Shown piece after piece: positions 17,631-26,314 of a stretch of 60,164 nucleotides of DNA. How positions within the stretch are numbered: position 1 is the first letter of the stretch; every line of letters starts with the position of its first letter. The notes beneath the pieces are model-generated. The model was given only the letters and a program-made list of their open reading frames with translations. It did no database searches and had not been told where the DNA came from. The translations under genes and the position numbers were made by a program. This stretch comes from a gamma proteobacterium L18 (GTDB lineage: Bacteria > Pseudomonadota > Gammaproteobacteria > Pseudomonadales > Pseudomonadaceae). The stretch is from NCBI GenBank assembly GCA_000497835.1, contig KI547164.1:672478-732641 (forward strand). The letters run 5' to 3'.

Positions 17631-18921
17631 GGAAAAACTCCAGCATGGCGTCGGCGTTGACGCGGTAATTGAGGTTGCCGCAATGGCCACCGTGAGGGTA
17701 GACGGTCAGGCGGTCGCCAAAGGTCTTGCGCAAAAAGCCCAGGTCGCCAGGGCCGAGGATGATGTCGTCGGCGTTGTGCATCACGGCGATTTTCGGGCTG
17801 TCGTGCAGGTAGTCCTTGAGGGCGTACAGACTCACCTCGTCCACCAGTTGCAGCAGGCTGCCACCGTCGGTGCGGGCACGCCACATCGGGATCACCTGAT
17901 CAGTCAGGTAGCAATCGAAGTCACACTGCAACGCGCGCTTGAAGAACGGCGTCAGGCTGGTGCCCTCGGTGATCGGGAACTTGGGCGGGGTAATCAGCCC
18001 GCGGCGGTTGATCAGGTCGGAGGTGAAGGCAATGTCGGCCGCCGAGAAGCGGAACGAGGTGCCGATCAGCATGGCCATCTGTTCGTTGGACAGGTGCTGT
18101 TTGGACTGCTGGATGTCATACAGCAGGGCATCGTTGAGGTCGATGTAGCCCTTCTGCTGGAAGTAGCGGGTGAGTTTCTGCAGCACCACCTCGTAGAAGG
18201 TGGTGGTGTTGTTGATACCCTTGGCCTGGGCCTGCACCAGCTTGTCCAGGTTGCTGACCGAGGTGTACAGGTTGACCGGCGGGTTAAGCAGCAGCACTTT
18301 CTTGAAGTTGAAGCTGCGACGAGTTTCGTCCAGATGGCTGACGAACGCGGCGTCCAGCGCACCCAGGCTGTAGCCGGTCAGGTAATAGTCGGTGACCGGC
18401 AGCTTGGGGTTCTGCGCACGCACGGCCTGCATCACCCGGTACAGGTCTTCGGCGTCTTCCTTGGAAACACCCGGGGTGGCGAAGCGCGAGGCGGCGCTCA
18501 TGAAGTCGTAGCTGGTGGGCGACGACAACTGCACCACGTGGTAACCGGCCTGGTAGTACAGTTTCTTCAGGTACTCGGTGAGGCTGCTGGTGTAGGGCGC
18601 GCCGGTGCCGGCGATGATGAAAATCAGCGGTGCGGCGTGGTCCTGGTAGGCCAGGCGGTAGCGCAGTTTCTTCACGGCCCAGAAGTTGTCGGGCAGGGTG
18701 AAGTCGCGATCAGGGCGCAGGTTCAGGGTGTGATCCGACTGCTTGATGTCTTCATCCGCCGGCAGTTTGGGCCGCAGGTCCGGAGGGGTCGAGGCGATGG
18801 TGGCTTCGAAGGGGTTGGTCAACGGGTAGCCATAACTGGCGACGTCGACGTCCTTGGCCAACGCTGACGCACTCAGAATGAGGCCGCCTAGCAAGGCAGC
18901 GAAGCGCAATATTCGAAGCAT
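17623..18921 (-). CDS. Alpha/beta hydrolase, exported
   Basis: A 432-residue protein with a signal peptide (ILRFAALLGGLILSASALA, cleavage near residue 22). The nucleophile elbow is GYSLGA; plausible acid and His are in MHNADD and PHGGHCG. A structural similarity to serine hydrolases is clear; the substrate is unknown. It is translationally coupled to the following mlaA gene by an eight-base overlap, so a role in envelope lipid turnover is a reasonable inference. The start at 18921 gives a normal signal peptide; the frame is open 44 codons upstream. Confidence 0.82.
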   Translation of the reverse strand: MLRILRFAALLGGLILSASALAKDVDVASYGYPLTNPFEATIASTPPDLRPKLPADEDIKQSDHTLNLRPDRDFTLPDNFWAVKKLRYRLAYQDHAAPLIFIIAGTGAPYTSSLTEYLKKLYYQAGYHVVQLSSPTSYDFMSAASRFATPGVSKEDAEDLYRVMQAVRAQNPKLPVTDYYLTGYSLGALDAAFVSHLDETRRSFNFKKVLLLNPPVNLYTSVSNLDKLVQAQAKGINNTTTFYEVVLQKLTRYFQQKGYIDLNDALLYDIQQSKQHLSNEQMAMLIGTSFRFSAADIAFTSDLINRRGLITPPKFPITEGTSLTPFFKRALQCDFDCYLTDQVIPMWRARTDGGSLLQLVDEVSLYALKDYLHDSPKIAVMHNADDIILGPGDLGFLRKTFGDRLTVYPHGGHCGNLNYRVNADAMLEFFRG

Positions 18922-19133
18922 GACGGTGTCCCTAAAAGGCGAAGCTTGAGTGAAGTACGCAGGCTCTGACCACCGCGTTGGTGGCAAGTTGCCCAGTATG
19001 ACTGCTTTTGACACGCAAAATATTGTACGGACGTGATACACCAACGGACACAATAGCTACAAGGGTGGTTTTCGCCTTGCATAACGAGTCGGTGTGGTTA
19101 TTCTTGGCGCCGTTTTCCTTTCCGGAGTGTGTC

Positions 19134-19490
19134 ATGTCCCGCCGTGCGTCGCTGATTGTGCTGTTCGTCCTGGTTGCCCTGAGTCTGGCGGCCAGCTATG
19201 GCGTGCGTTACGAGTTGATGGAGGATGCCCGCTGGGTAGGGTTGTGCAGCGACGAGGCCGGCGTGTGGCAGTGCCAACTGCGTTCGGCGCTGGGCTATCT
19301 GATCCATTTCCGCATGATTTCGATCGCGGCCCTGGTGGCTGCGGTACTCGGCTTTTTCGTGCCGCGTTGCCTGGGCTGGTGGATTGCGGCGCTGGCGCTG
19401 GTGATCGGGATTCCGGGGCTGGTGCTGTACAGCGCCAGCCTGGCGGTGTTTGCGGTGGTGATTGCCGGGTTGCGCTTGGTTCGGCGCTGA
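19134..19490 (+). CDS. Small membrane protein (118 aa), unknown function
   Basis: Three hydrophobic segments (about residues 7-22, 60-80 and 83-112) with a Cys-containing periplasmic loop (GLCSDEAGVWQCQLRS), which could form a disulfide. Start preceded by CCGGAG. It is divergent from the hydrolase-mlaA operon. I do not recognise a characterised family, but its composition matches conserved Pseudomonas hypothetical proteins. Confidence 0.78.
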   Translation: MSRRASLIVLFVLVALSLAASYGVRYELMEDARWVGLCSDEAGVWQCQLRSALGYLIHFRMISIAALVAAVLGFFVPRCLGWWIAALALVIGIPGLVLYSASLAVFAVVIAGLRLVRR

Positions 19491-19505
19491 GACTGCGGCG
19501 TCTGG

Positions 19506-19573
19506 TTCCCGAGCTTCGCCCGGTCCCACAGGGGGTTGTAATCACCTGTGGGACCGGGCGAAGCTCGGGAAAA
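19506..19573. repeat. REP pair, family A
   Basis: Inverted copies of CCGGGCGAAGCTCGGGAA at 19506-19532 and 19545-19573, filling the gap between two convergent genes. Confidence 0.9.
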
Positions 19574-19575
19574 GG

Positions 19576-21126
19576 TCACCGCGAAATGCGCAGGCTGCGC
19601 ACCATCGCCCACACCATCAACCCGCTGACGATCGCCCAGGCCCACGCCTGCTGGTTCTGCACCCCTTCAATCGCCAGTTGCAGCGGTATCCCCACGCCCA
19701 CGATCGCCGTCAGTAACAGCACCTCGGGCCGGCGCACCCTCACCGGCCGCAACAGGTACACCAGCGCTGGCAACACCAGCGCTGCACTCGGGAAGCTGCG
19801 GTAACGGGCATCGAACACCAACCCCAGCATCATCACGGCCGCCGCAAAGCCCGCCGCCGCCAGCCACCAGCCACCACGACGCTCCAGCCAGGCAAACAGC
19901 CGCTCGCGCCAGCCTTCGCGCTTGGCCAGCGCCAGTACGCCGTAGGCCAGCACAATAAAATTCAGGCCGGCCAGCAGCACTGCCCAGACCCACTCCTCGG
20001 CAAACCGCGCGTTGATCCGCATCAGTTCGCCCCAGGCACCGAGGCTGCCCGCGCCAACGGCGGCCAGCAGCGGCAACAGCCACGCATTGCGACGCTCAGC
20101 CACGCGGCCGGCGAAGGCCAGGGTCACCAGCCACAGCACCACGCCTGCGCCCAGCCACTGCGGCCAGAACGGTACGTTGGTCACCGGCCCTTGCAACACG
20201 CCCTTGTCCTGGCGGTCGGCGTCGAACAGGCCCCAATAGCCGCCCACGGCGCCTTCGCTGGCGCGCTTCCAAGGCTGGTCGAAGGCCTCGATCAGGTTGT
20301 AGTGCCAGCCGCGTTGTTCGGCCATGGCCACCACGCCGCGGATGAAGCGCGCTTCGTTGACGCGGCTGGGCAGGGCGGTCTCGCGCTGGCGGCCTTCGCT
20401 GGGCCAGCCGGTCTCGCCGATCAGGATGTCCTTGGGGGCGAAAAGCTTGGCGAATCGGTCATGCACTTCCGCCACGTGGGCCAGTGCCTTGTCGATGCCG
20501 CTGGGGTTGTCTTCCCAGTAGGGCAGCAGGTGGATGGTCAGGAAGTCCACCTCCGGCGCCACTTCCGGGTACTGCAGCCAGAAATCCCAGACATCGGCAT
20601 AGGTCACTGGTTGTTTGACCTGGCTTTTCACCTGGCGAATAAGCGTGGCCAGTTGCTTGCCGGTGACTTCCTTGCGCAGCAAGGTTTCGTTACCAACGAT
20701 CACCGCAGTGACGACGTCCGGATTGGCGTTGGCGGCCTCGATCAGCGCCTTGATCTCTTTCTGCGTATCCACCGGGTTACTGTTCACCCAGGCGCCGATC
20801 ATCACTTTCAGGCCGTGCTTGCGTGCCAGCGCCGGGATGCCTTCAAGGCCGGTCATGGAATAGGTGCGGATGCACTGGAAGCGCGTGGCCAGCAGGGCCA
20901 GGTCAGCGTCCATGCGCTCGGGGCGCAGCTTGAACGGCTGGTCGAACGGCGACTGGTCCTTGTCGAACGGGGTGTACGAGGCGCATTGCAGCTTGTGCGT
21001 GGCGCTGGCTGCATCGGGCAGCACCACCGGCTTGCCCAGGCCATACCAGAAACCGGCAAGGGCGAGCAAACCGAGGACACAGGCAAGCAGGTAGGGCAGC
21101 AGAATGGAACGGGACGTGGCGGGCAT
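19576..21126 (-). CDS. GH17-type glycoside hydrolase/transglycosylase with C-terminal membrane domain
   Basis: A 516-residue protein. One N-terminal helix (about 9-30) is followed by a periplasmic GH17 barrel to about residue 310. The two expected glutamates are in VIVGNETLL (acid/base) and IGETGWPSEG (nucleophile). About seven membrane segments make up the C-terminal 190 residues. Often annotated as beta-(1,6)-glucan synthase; no glycosyltransferase domain is visible here, so transglycosylation or remodelling of periplasmic beta-glucan is more plausible. No partner gene is adjacent. Confidence 0.85.
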   Translation of the reverse strand: MPATSRSILLPYLLACVLGLLALAGFWYGLGKPVVLPDAASATHKLQCASYTPFDKDQSPFDQPFKLRPERMDADLALLATRFQCIRTYSMTGLEGIPALARKHGLKVMIGAWVNSNPVDTQKEIKALIEAANANPDVVTAVIVGNETLLRKEVTGKQLATLIRQVKSQVKQPVTYADVWDFWLQYPEVAPEVDFLTIHLLPYWEDNPSGIDKALAHVAEVHDRFAKLFAPKDILIGETGWPSEGRQRETALPSRVNEARFIRGVVAMAEQRGWHYNLIEAFDQPWKRASEGAVGGYWGLFDADRQDKGVLQGPVTNVPFWPQWLGAGVVLWLVTLAFAGRVAERRNAWLLPLLAAVGAGSLGAWGELMRINARFAEEWVWAVLLAGLNFIVLAYGVLALAKREGWRERLFAWLERRGGWWLAAAGFAAAVMMLGLVFDARYRSFPSAALVLPALVYLLRPVRVRRPEVLLLTAIVGVGIPLQLAIEGVQNQQAWAWAIVSGLMVWAMVRSLRISR

Positions 21127-21397
21127 TGGCTATTTTCGTCAGGCAACAAAGCCGCGCATGTTACCTGTATTTGCCCCCGGCTTAGTCATTCACCATGCAA
21201 AGTTCGAGCAGACGACCGTTGGTCGCCATCGTTAATGGCAAGGTGATGTCGTTTCTCGCTGCCTCAAGGTCGCAGCCAGAGCAGGATGCTCCCCGCGTGA
21301 GGTTGATGATCAACGGGCACTACAAGGCGATTTGCCAGCGCCGTGCACACGATCGATGCTCGACACCCGTCGAGCGCAGCCTTTTGGGGAAGTCTGG

Positions 21398-22255
21398 ATG
21401 AAGATGAAGAAAATCCTGGGAGCGGCCGCCGCTCTGGCACTTGCTGCAAGTTCCACCCTGGCCAGCGCCGATACCAAGCCCACGTTGAGCATCGGCTACG
21501 TCGATGGCTGGTCCGACAGCGTCGCCACCACTTTCGTGGCCGCCGAAGTGATCAAGCAGAAGCTGGGCTACGACGTGAAACTGATGCCCGTGGCCACCGG
21601 CATCATGTGGCAGGGCGTGGCCACCGGCAAGCTCGACGCCATGCTCTCGGCCTGGCTGCCCGTGACCCACGGCGAGTACTGGGCCAAAAACAAAGACAAG
21701 GTGGTCGACTACGGCCCCAACTTCAAGGACGCCAAGATCGGCCTGATCGTGCCGGAGTACGTGGCGGCCAAGTCGGTGGCAGATTTGAAAACCGACAAGA
21801 CTTTCAAGGACAAGATCGTCGGCATCGACGCCGGCTCCGGCGTGATGCTCAAGACCGACCAGGCCATCAAGGACTACGACCTGACCGGCTACAAACTGCA
21901 GGCCAGCTCGGGCGCCGCCATGACCGCCGAACTGGGCCGCGCCTACGACAAGCATGAATCCATCGCCGTGACCGGCTGGGTGCCGCACTGGATGTTCGCC
22001 AAGTGGAAACTGCGCTTCCTGGACGACCCTAAAGGCGTATACGGCGCCGCCGAGACCGTCAACAGCATCGGCAGCAAGGAACTGGACACCAAGGCGCCTG
22101 AAGTGGCGACTTTCCTGAAACAGTTCCACTGGAATTCGAAAGACGAGATCGGCGAAGTGATGCTGGCTGTGCAGGAAGGCGCCAAGCCTGAAGCTGCTGC
22201 CAAGGCGTGGGTTGCCAAGCACCCGGATCGCGTGGCGGAGTGGACTGCAAAGTAA
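21398..22255 (+). CDS. Glycine betaine/choline-type ABC transporter substrate-binding protein
   Basis: A 285-residue periplasmic protein with a signal peptide (AAAALALAASSTLASA, cleavage near residue 24). It resembles OpuAC/ProX-like proteins: GYVDGWSDSVATTF, SAWLPVTHGEYW and TGWVPHWMFAKWKLRFLDDP, which supply Trp residues for quaternary-ammonium binding. No permease or ATPase genes are adjacent, so it is an orphan binding protein that may serve a transporter elsewhere. A Rho-independent terminator follows at 22287. Confidence 0.88.
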   Translation: MKMKKILGAAAALALAASSTLASADTKPTLSIGYVDGWSDSVATTFVAAEVIKQKLGYDVKLMPVATGIMWQGVATGKLDAMLSAWLPVTHGEYWAKNKDKVVDYGPNFKDAKIGLIVPEYVAAKSVADLKTDKTFKDKIVGIDAGSGVMLKTDQAIKDYDLTGYKLQASSGAAMTAELGRAYDKHESIAVTGWVPHWMFAKWKLRFLDDPKGVYGAAETVNSIGSKELDTKAPEVATFLKQFHWNSKDEIGEVMLAVQEGAKPEAAAKAWVAKHPDRVAEWTAK

Positions 22256-22286
22256 TCGAAAAACCGCTCTAGACCGCAACTTACAG

Positions 22287-22319
22287 AACCGCCGAGGTTA
22301 ATAGCCTCGGCGGTTTTTT
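22287..22319 (+). terminator. Rho-independent terminator after the betaine-type binding protein
   Basis: An 11-bp perfect stem (AACCGCCGAGG with its complement), 7-base loop and a run of six T, 31 bases after the stop codon. Confidence 0.9.
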
Positions 22320-22579
22320 ATTGTAACCCAGAATATGTAACACCCTTTCCCCGATACCCCATCAAACCCCTAGGAGCCGACCTTGGTCGCGATGATCACA
22401 CCGCGGCGGGCCACGGACAGCGGTGTTGGGAAGTTTTATTTCTGTCATAAGTTAGCTACGCAACTATGCAAACTGGCGAAACAGTAATGTCGATCTAATA
22501 CTAAGGTCGTCTGGAGGCTGTTGCGCAGCAGCCTAAAGTGGAACCGTTCCACCCCATCTGTGCTGCGAGGATAAAAACA
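22320..22579 (+). promoter_or_regulatory. Upstream region of the DUF485-actP operon
   Basis: The region holds the operon promoter and no gene. Two structured elements lie just before the start codon: GGCTGTTGCGCAGCAGCC (22516-22533, near-palindrome) and GTGGAACCGTTCCAC (22538-22552, perfect palindrome around one central base). They may be operators or leader hairpins. Confidence 0.55.
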
Positions 22580-22891
22580 ATGAACGACAGCATTTACCTC
22601 TCGATTCAAAACAGCCCGCGTTTCAAGGAGCTGGTGCAAAAAAGGGAACGATTCGCCTGGATACTCTCGGCGATCATGCTCGGGCTTTATTCGGCTTTCA
22701 TCTTGTTGATCGCCTACGGACCTCATGTACTGGGGGCCAAGTTGACGCCTGAATCGTCCATCACCTGGGGCATCCCCATTGGTGTCGGGCTGATTCTCAG
22801 TGCGTTTGTACTGACCGGTATCTACGTGCGTCGCGCCAACGGCGAGTTCGACGACCTGAACAAAGAGATCCTCAAGGAGGCACAACAATGA
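22580..22891 (+). CDS. yjcH: DUF485 family inner membrane protein (YjcH)
   Basis: A 103-residue protein with two membrane helices (about 30-50 and 64-88) and the DUF485 pattern [16 protein letters not shown]. It is almost always encoded with ActP-type symporters and is presumed to be an accessory subunit. Start preceded by GAGG. Its last four bases overlap the actP start (ATGA), so translation is coupled. Confidence 0.93.
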   Translation: MNDSIYLSIQNSPRFKELVQKRERFAWILSAIMLGLYSAFILLIAYGPHVLGAKLTPESSITWGIPIGVGLILSAFVLTGIYVRRANGEFDDLNKEILKEAQQ

Positions 22892-24546
22892 TCAAGCGAT
22901 TATTGGCCAGCCTTGGCCTCGCGGGGTTCGCCCCCGCCCTGTTCGCAGCGGATGCCATTACCGGTGCGGTACAGAAACAACCCCTCAACGTCTCCGCCAT
23001 CATCATGTTCGTGGTGTTCGTGGGGGCCACCCTGTGCATTACTTACTGGGCCTCCAAGCGCAACAAATCGGCGGCCGACTACTACGCGGCGGGCGGGCGC
23101 ATCACGGGTTTCCAGAACGGCCTGGCCATTGCCGGTGACTACATGTCGGCGGCGTCCTTCCTGGGCATTTCGGCGCTGGTGTTCACCTCGGGCTACGACG
23201 GCCTGATCTACTCCATCGGTTTCCTGGTGGGTTGGCCGATCATCCTGTTCCTGATCGCCGAGCGCTTGCGCAACCTGGGTAAATACACCTTTGCCGACGT
23301 GGCTTCCTACCGCCTCAAGCAGACCGAGATTCGCACCTTGTCGGCCTGTGGTTCGCTGGTCGTAGTGGCCTTCTACCTGATCGCGCAGATGGTCGGCGCC
23401 GGCAAGCTGATCCAGTTGCTGTTTGGCCTGGACTATCACGTGGCCGTGGTGCTGGTGGGTATCCTGATGTGCCTGTACGTGCTGTTCGGCGGCATGCTGG
23501 CCACCACTTGGGTGCAAATCATCAAGGCCGTGCTGTTGCTGTCGGGCGCCTCCTTCATGGCGCTGATGGTGATGAAGCACGTCAACTTCGACTTCAACAC
23601 CCTGTTCGCCGAAGCCATCAAGGTACACCCCAAAGGCGAGGCCATCATGAGCCCGGGTGGGCTGGTCAAAGACCCGATCTCGGCGTTCTCCCTGGGCCTG
23701 GCGCTGATGTTCGGTACCGCTGGCCTGCCGCATATCCTGATGCGCTTCTTCACCGTTTCCGACGCCAAGGAAGCCCGTAAAAGCGTCCTGTATGCGACCG
23801 GCTTCATCGGCTACTTCTACATCCTCACCTTCATCATCGGCTTTGGCGCGATCCTGCTGGTCAGCACCAACCCGGCGTTCAAGGATGCTGCGGGCGCGTT
23901 GCTGGGTGGCAACAACATGGCGGCGGTGCACCTGGCCAATGCCGTGGGTGGCAGTATCTTCCTGGGCTTTATTTCGGCCGTAGCCTTCGCCACCATCCTG
24001 GCAGTGGTTGCCGGGCTGACCCTGGCCGGTGCTTCGGCGGTGTCCCACGACCTGTACGCCAGCGTGATCAAGAAGGGCAAGGCCAACGAGAAAGAAGAGA
24101 TTCGCGTCTCGAAAATCACCACCATCGCCCTCGGTATCCTGGCCATCGGGTTGGGCATCCTGTTCGAGAAGCAGAACATCGCGTTCATGGTGGGCCTGGC
24201 CTTCTCCATTGCTGCCAGCTGCAACTTCCCGGTGCTGCTGCTTTCCATGTACTGGAAAAAACTCACCACCCGCGGTGCCATGATCGGCGGTTGGCTGGGG
24301 TTGATCAGTGCCGTGGGCCTGATGATTCTGGGGCCAACCATCTGGGTGCAGATCCTGGGCCACGAGAAACCCATTTACCCTTATGAATACCCGGCGTTGT
24401 TCTCCATGGCGATCGCGTTTGTGGGCATCTGGTTCTTCTCCATTACCGACAAATCCAAGGCAGCGGAAAACGAACGGGCGTTGTTCCTGCCACAGTTCGT
24501 GCGTTCGCAAACCGGGTTGGGTGCCAGCGGTGCGGTGGCTCACTAA
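22888..24546 (+). CDS. actP: Cation/acetate symporter ActP
   Basis: A 552-residue sodium:solute symporter family protein with a cleavable-looking signal (ends AALFAAD, near residue 21) and about 13 transmembrane helices. Family segments include [32 protein letters not shown] and [16 protein letters not shown]. It takes up acetate and short monocarboxylates. Forms an operon with yjcH; a strong terminator follows. Confidence 0.95.
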   Translation: MIKRLLASLGLAGFAPALFAADAITGAVQKQPLNVSAIIMFVVFVGATLCITYWASKRNKSAADYYAAGGRITGFQNGLAIAGDYMSAASFLGISALVFTSGYDGLIYSIGFLVGWPIILFLIAERLRNLGKYTFADVASYRLKQTEIRTLSACGSLVVVAFYLIAQMVGAGKLIQLLFGLDYHVAVVLVGILMCLYVLFGGMLATTWVQIIKAVLLLSGASFMALMVMKHVNFDFNTLFAEAIKVHPKGEAIMSPGGLVKDPISAFSLGLALMFGTAGLPHILMRFFTVSDAKEARKSVLYATGFIGYFYILTFIIGFGAILLVSTNPAFKDAAGALLGGNNMAAVHLANAVGGSIFLGFISAVAFATILAVVAGLTLAGASAVSHDLYASVIKKGKANEKEEIRVSKITTIALGILAIGLGILFEKQNIAFMVGLAFSIAASCNFPVLLLSMYWKKLTTRGAMIGGWLGLISAVGLMILGPTIWVQILGHEKPIYPYEYPALFSMAIAFVGIWFFSITDKSKAAENERALFLPQFVRSQTGLGASGAVAH

Positions 24547-24559
24547 GTCATAAAGCGCT

Positions 24560-24595
24560 AACAACAAAGGCAGCCCTAGGGCTGCCTTTGTTGTT
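24560..24595. terminator. Bidirectional Rho-independent terminator
   Basis: Near-continuous palindrome with AACAACAAAGGCAGCCC and its exact complement. It lies 13 bases after actP and just beyond the convergent DUF3309 gene, so it can serve both. Confidence 0.88.
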
Positions 24596-24606
24596 ATGCA
24601 GTGTCT

Positions 24607-24759
24607 TTATATCCTGCCGAGCAATACCAAAATCAGCAGCACTACCAGCACCACGCCGATTATACCCGATGGCCCATAGCCCCAGCTTCTGGAGTGCGGG
24701 AACACGGGAAGACCACCGATCAACAGCAGGATAAGAATGACGATAAGTATGGTGCCCAT
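24607..24759 (-). CDS. DUF3309 family small membrane protein
   Basis: A 50-residue protein beginning MGTILIVILILLLIGGLPVF, then HSRSWGYGPSGIIG and a second hydrophobic helix ending LLGRI. This is the characteristic DUF3309 pattern: two helices around a PxxPHSRSWGYGPSG turn. Ribosome site AGGAAAACGCC lies upstream. The function is unknown; the family is common in proteobacteria. It is convergent with actP. Confidence 0.88.
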   Translation of the reverse strand: MGTILIVILILLLIGGLPVFPHSRSWGYGPSGIIGVVLVVLLILVLLGRI

Positions 24760-24911
24760 GGCGTTTTCCTTTATTCGACTTTTGGGGTGCAGGCTTTTAG
24801 CGTCAGTGAAAAACGTGACGGCTTAATAAGTCCGACTCTGGGCGTCTGAAAAAAGTCCGAAAATATTTTTCGACATTTCGCCAACCCCGTAAGCGATGGT
24901 GACACGCACTC

Positions 24912-25002
24912 GTGTAGCAGCGGCCGTTAGGCCGCGTCACTGACGCCGCGTATTGTCTGATCTACCGCGTCGCCTGTGACGCAGCCTTCGGCAGCTGCTA
25001 CA
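24912..25002. repeat. REP pair, family D
   Basis: Copies at 24912-24940 (TAGCAGCGGCCGTTAGGCCG) and 24976-25002 (GCAGCCTTCGGCAGCTGCTA) in opposite orientation. With the adjacent family C pair it occupies most of the 373-base gap 24760-25132, which otherwise holds only the DUF3309 promoter region. Confidence 0.87.
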
Positions 25003-25017
25003 GAGGCGAGGCGTACA

Positions 25018-25108
25018 CTGTGGGAGCAAAGCTTGCTCGCGATGGCATCGACGCTTAGTCCAGAAAAATCGCGTCGCCTGCATCGCGAGCAAGCTTTGCT
25101 CCCACAGT
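25018..25108. repeat. REP pair, family C
   Basis: GAGCAAAGCTTGCTCGCGA copies in inverted orientation at 25018-25043 and 25082-25108, downstream of the catalase-like gene. Confidence 0.88.
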
Positions 25109-25132
25109 GTGTACTTCCACAAGGCAGTGCTG

Positions 25133-26314
25133 CTACGGATTCGCGGTAGTGGCAGCATTACGCGCATGCCGATAGCCACTCACCGCCTCATACACCGCCT
25201 TGCGCAGCCGGTTGATGCCGCCAATCGGCCGATGCGCCTCCACACCATGCCACGGGTTGAACGACAGGTTGTCACACATCAGGTTCTGCGCCGGGGTGTC
25301 GAAGTCCTGGGGCGGCACGCGGATCATCGCCACGGTCTGGAACGGCGCATCGCTTTCCTTCCATTCCACGCTGGTGTCTTCGATGGGCATGTACTTGCGT
25401 GGGTCCTGGTGCTGGATCTGCAGCATGAAGCACGCCGGCTGCTGGTCGGTGGTCAGTTGCTGGTGCAGGGCCGTGCGCAGGAAGTTGGGCAGCTCCTGGT
25501 TCTGCTTGGCCACGGTGTAGGGCGGGCAGCTGTTGGGGTCGGGCACCACGCGGAACTTGGCATTGGCGCTGCCGAACTTGTACGGCGACACCGAGTAATA
25601 GGTGGCCAGGGTCGGGCTCAGCGGCGCCTTGGCCAGGGTGGCCTTGGCGATCAGCAAGTGGCGCAGCTGCCAGCTGCGTGGGTCCCAGCTTGGGAAGAAG
25701 GCCATCGCCTGCTTGCCGTCGGCCTGGGCGCTGATGTTCTGGCGGTACTCGGCCACGTCGCTGACGAAGAAGTTGGCGTGGTTGAACATCACGAAGTCCT
25801 GTTCGTGACGGTCGGCCTGGTCGGCCATCAACTGCGTGCCCGGTACGTCCAGCAGCTTGATGGCCATGCCGCGGGCATCCTGCAACTGGTCGAACTGCGG
25901 GTAGGCGTTGCCGTTGGACAGGCGTATCCAGGCCTGCCACACCTTGCCGGGTTCGGCGAACACGCCCTGGCGCAGGTCGGCAGGCAGGTTCTGCGGCACG
26001 CTGACCTGCGCCGTCACGCAGCCGTGGGCCTTGGCGTGGGCGTCACGCAGGTAGCGGGTGGGCTCGCGGTGCTGGTCGACGATGCGGATGGCGGTCTGGA
26101 TGATGTCCTGGGTCATGGCCGCCTCGCCGGGCGGGATCTGCTCTTCGGCCGGCACGGGGCCGGAGAACTTCCAGGCGTAATAGGCATAGCCGATGCCCAG
26201 GCCCAGGCCGCCCAGCACCAGCACGATCAGCAGCAGCTTGAACAGACCACGGCCCAGACGCAGCCACAGACGGCCGAAGAAGCCCGGCAGGCGCGCCGAA
26301 TCACTGAACATCAT
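25133..26314 (-). CDS. Catalase-like heme protein, membrane-anchored
   Basis: A 393-residue protein of the catalase-related group (y4iL-like), with an N-terminal membrane anchor (LLLIVLVLGGLGLGIGYAYY, about 27-46) that places the domain in the periplasm. Recognisable family segments are RDAHAKAHGCVTAQ (candidate distal His), QDFVMFNHANFFVSD and HRPIGGINRLRKAVYEA near the C-terminus. True peroxide dismutation is unproven in this group. Its ATG overlaps the stop of the upstream di-heme protein gene (ATGA), so the two are co-translated. Confidence 0.82.
   Translation of the reverse strand: MMFSDSARLPGFFGRLWLRLGRGLFKLLLIVLVLGGLGLGIGYAYYAWKFSGPVPAEEQIPPGEAAMTQDIIQTAIRIVDQHREPTRYLRDAHAKAHGCVTAQVSVPQNLPADLRQGVFAEPGKVWQAWIRLSNGNAYPQFDQLQDARGMAIKLLDVPGTQLMADQADRHEQDFVMFNHANFFVSDVAEYRQNISAQADGKQAMAFFPSWDPRSWQLRHLLIAKATLAKAPLSPTLATYYSVSPYKFGSANAKFRVVPDPNSCPPYTVAKQNQELPNFLRTALHQQLTTDQQPACFMLQIQHQDPRKYMPIEDTSVEWKESDAPFQTVAMIRVPPQDFDTPAQNLMCDNLSFNPWHGVEAHRPIGGINRLRKAVYEAVSGYRHARNAATTANP

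Noticed and set aside
22900..24567. A 555-codon minus-strand frame across actP
   Set aside because: Antisense to a clear symporter; Gln/His/Asp-rich translation typical of reverse-frame artefacts.
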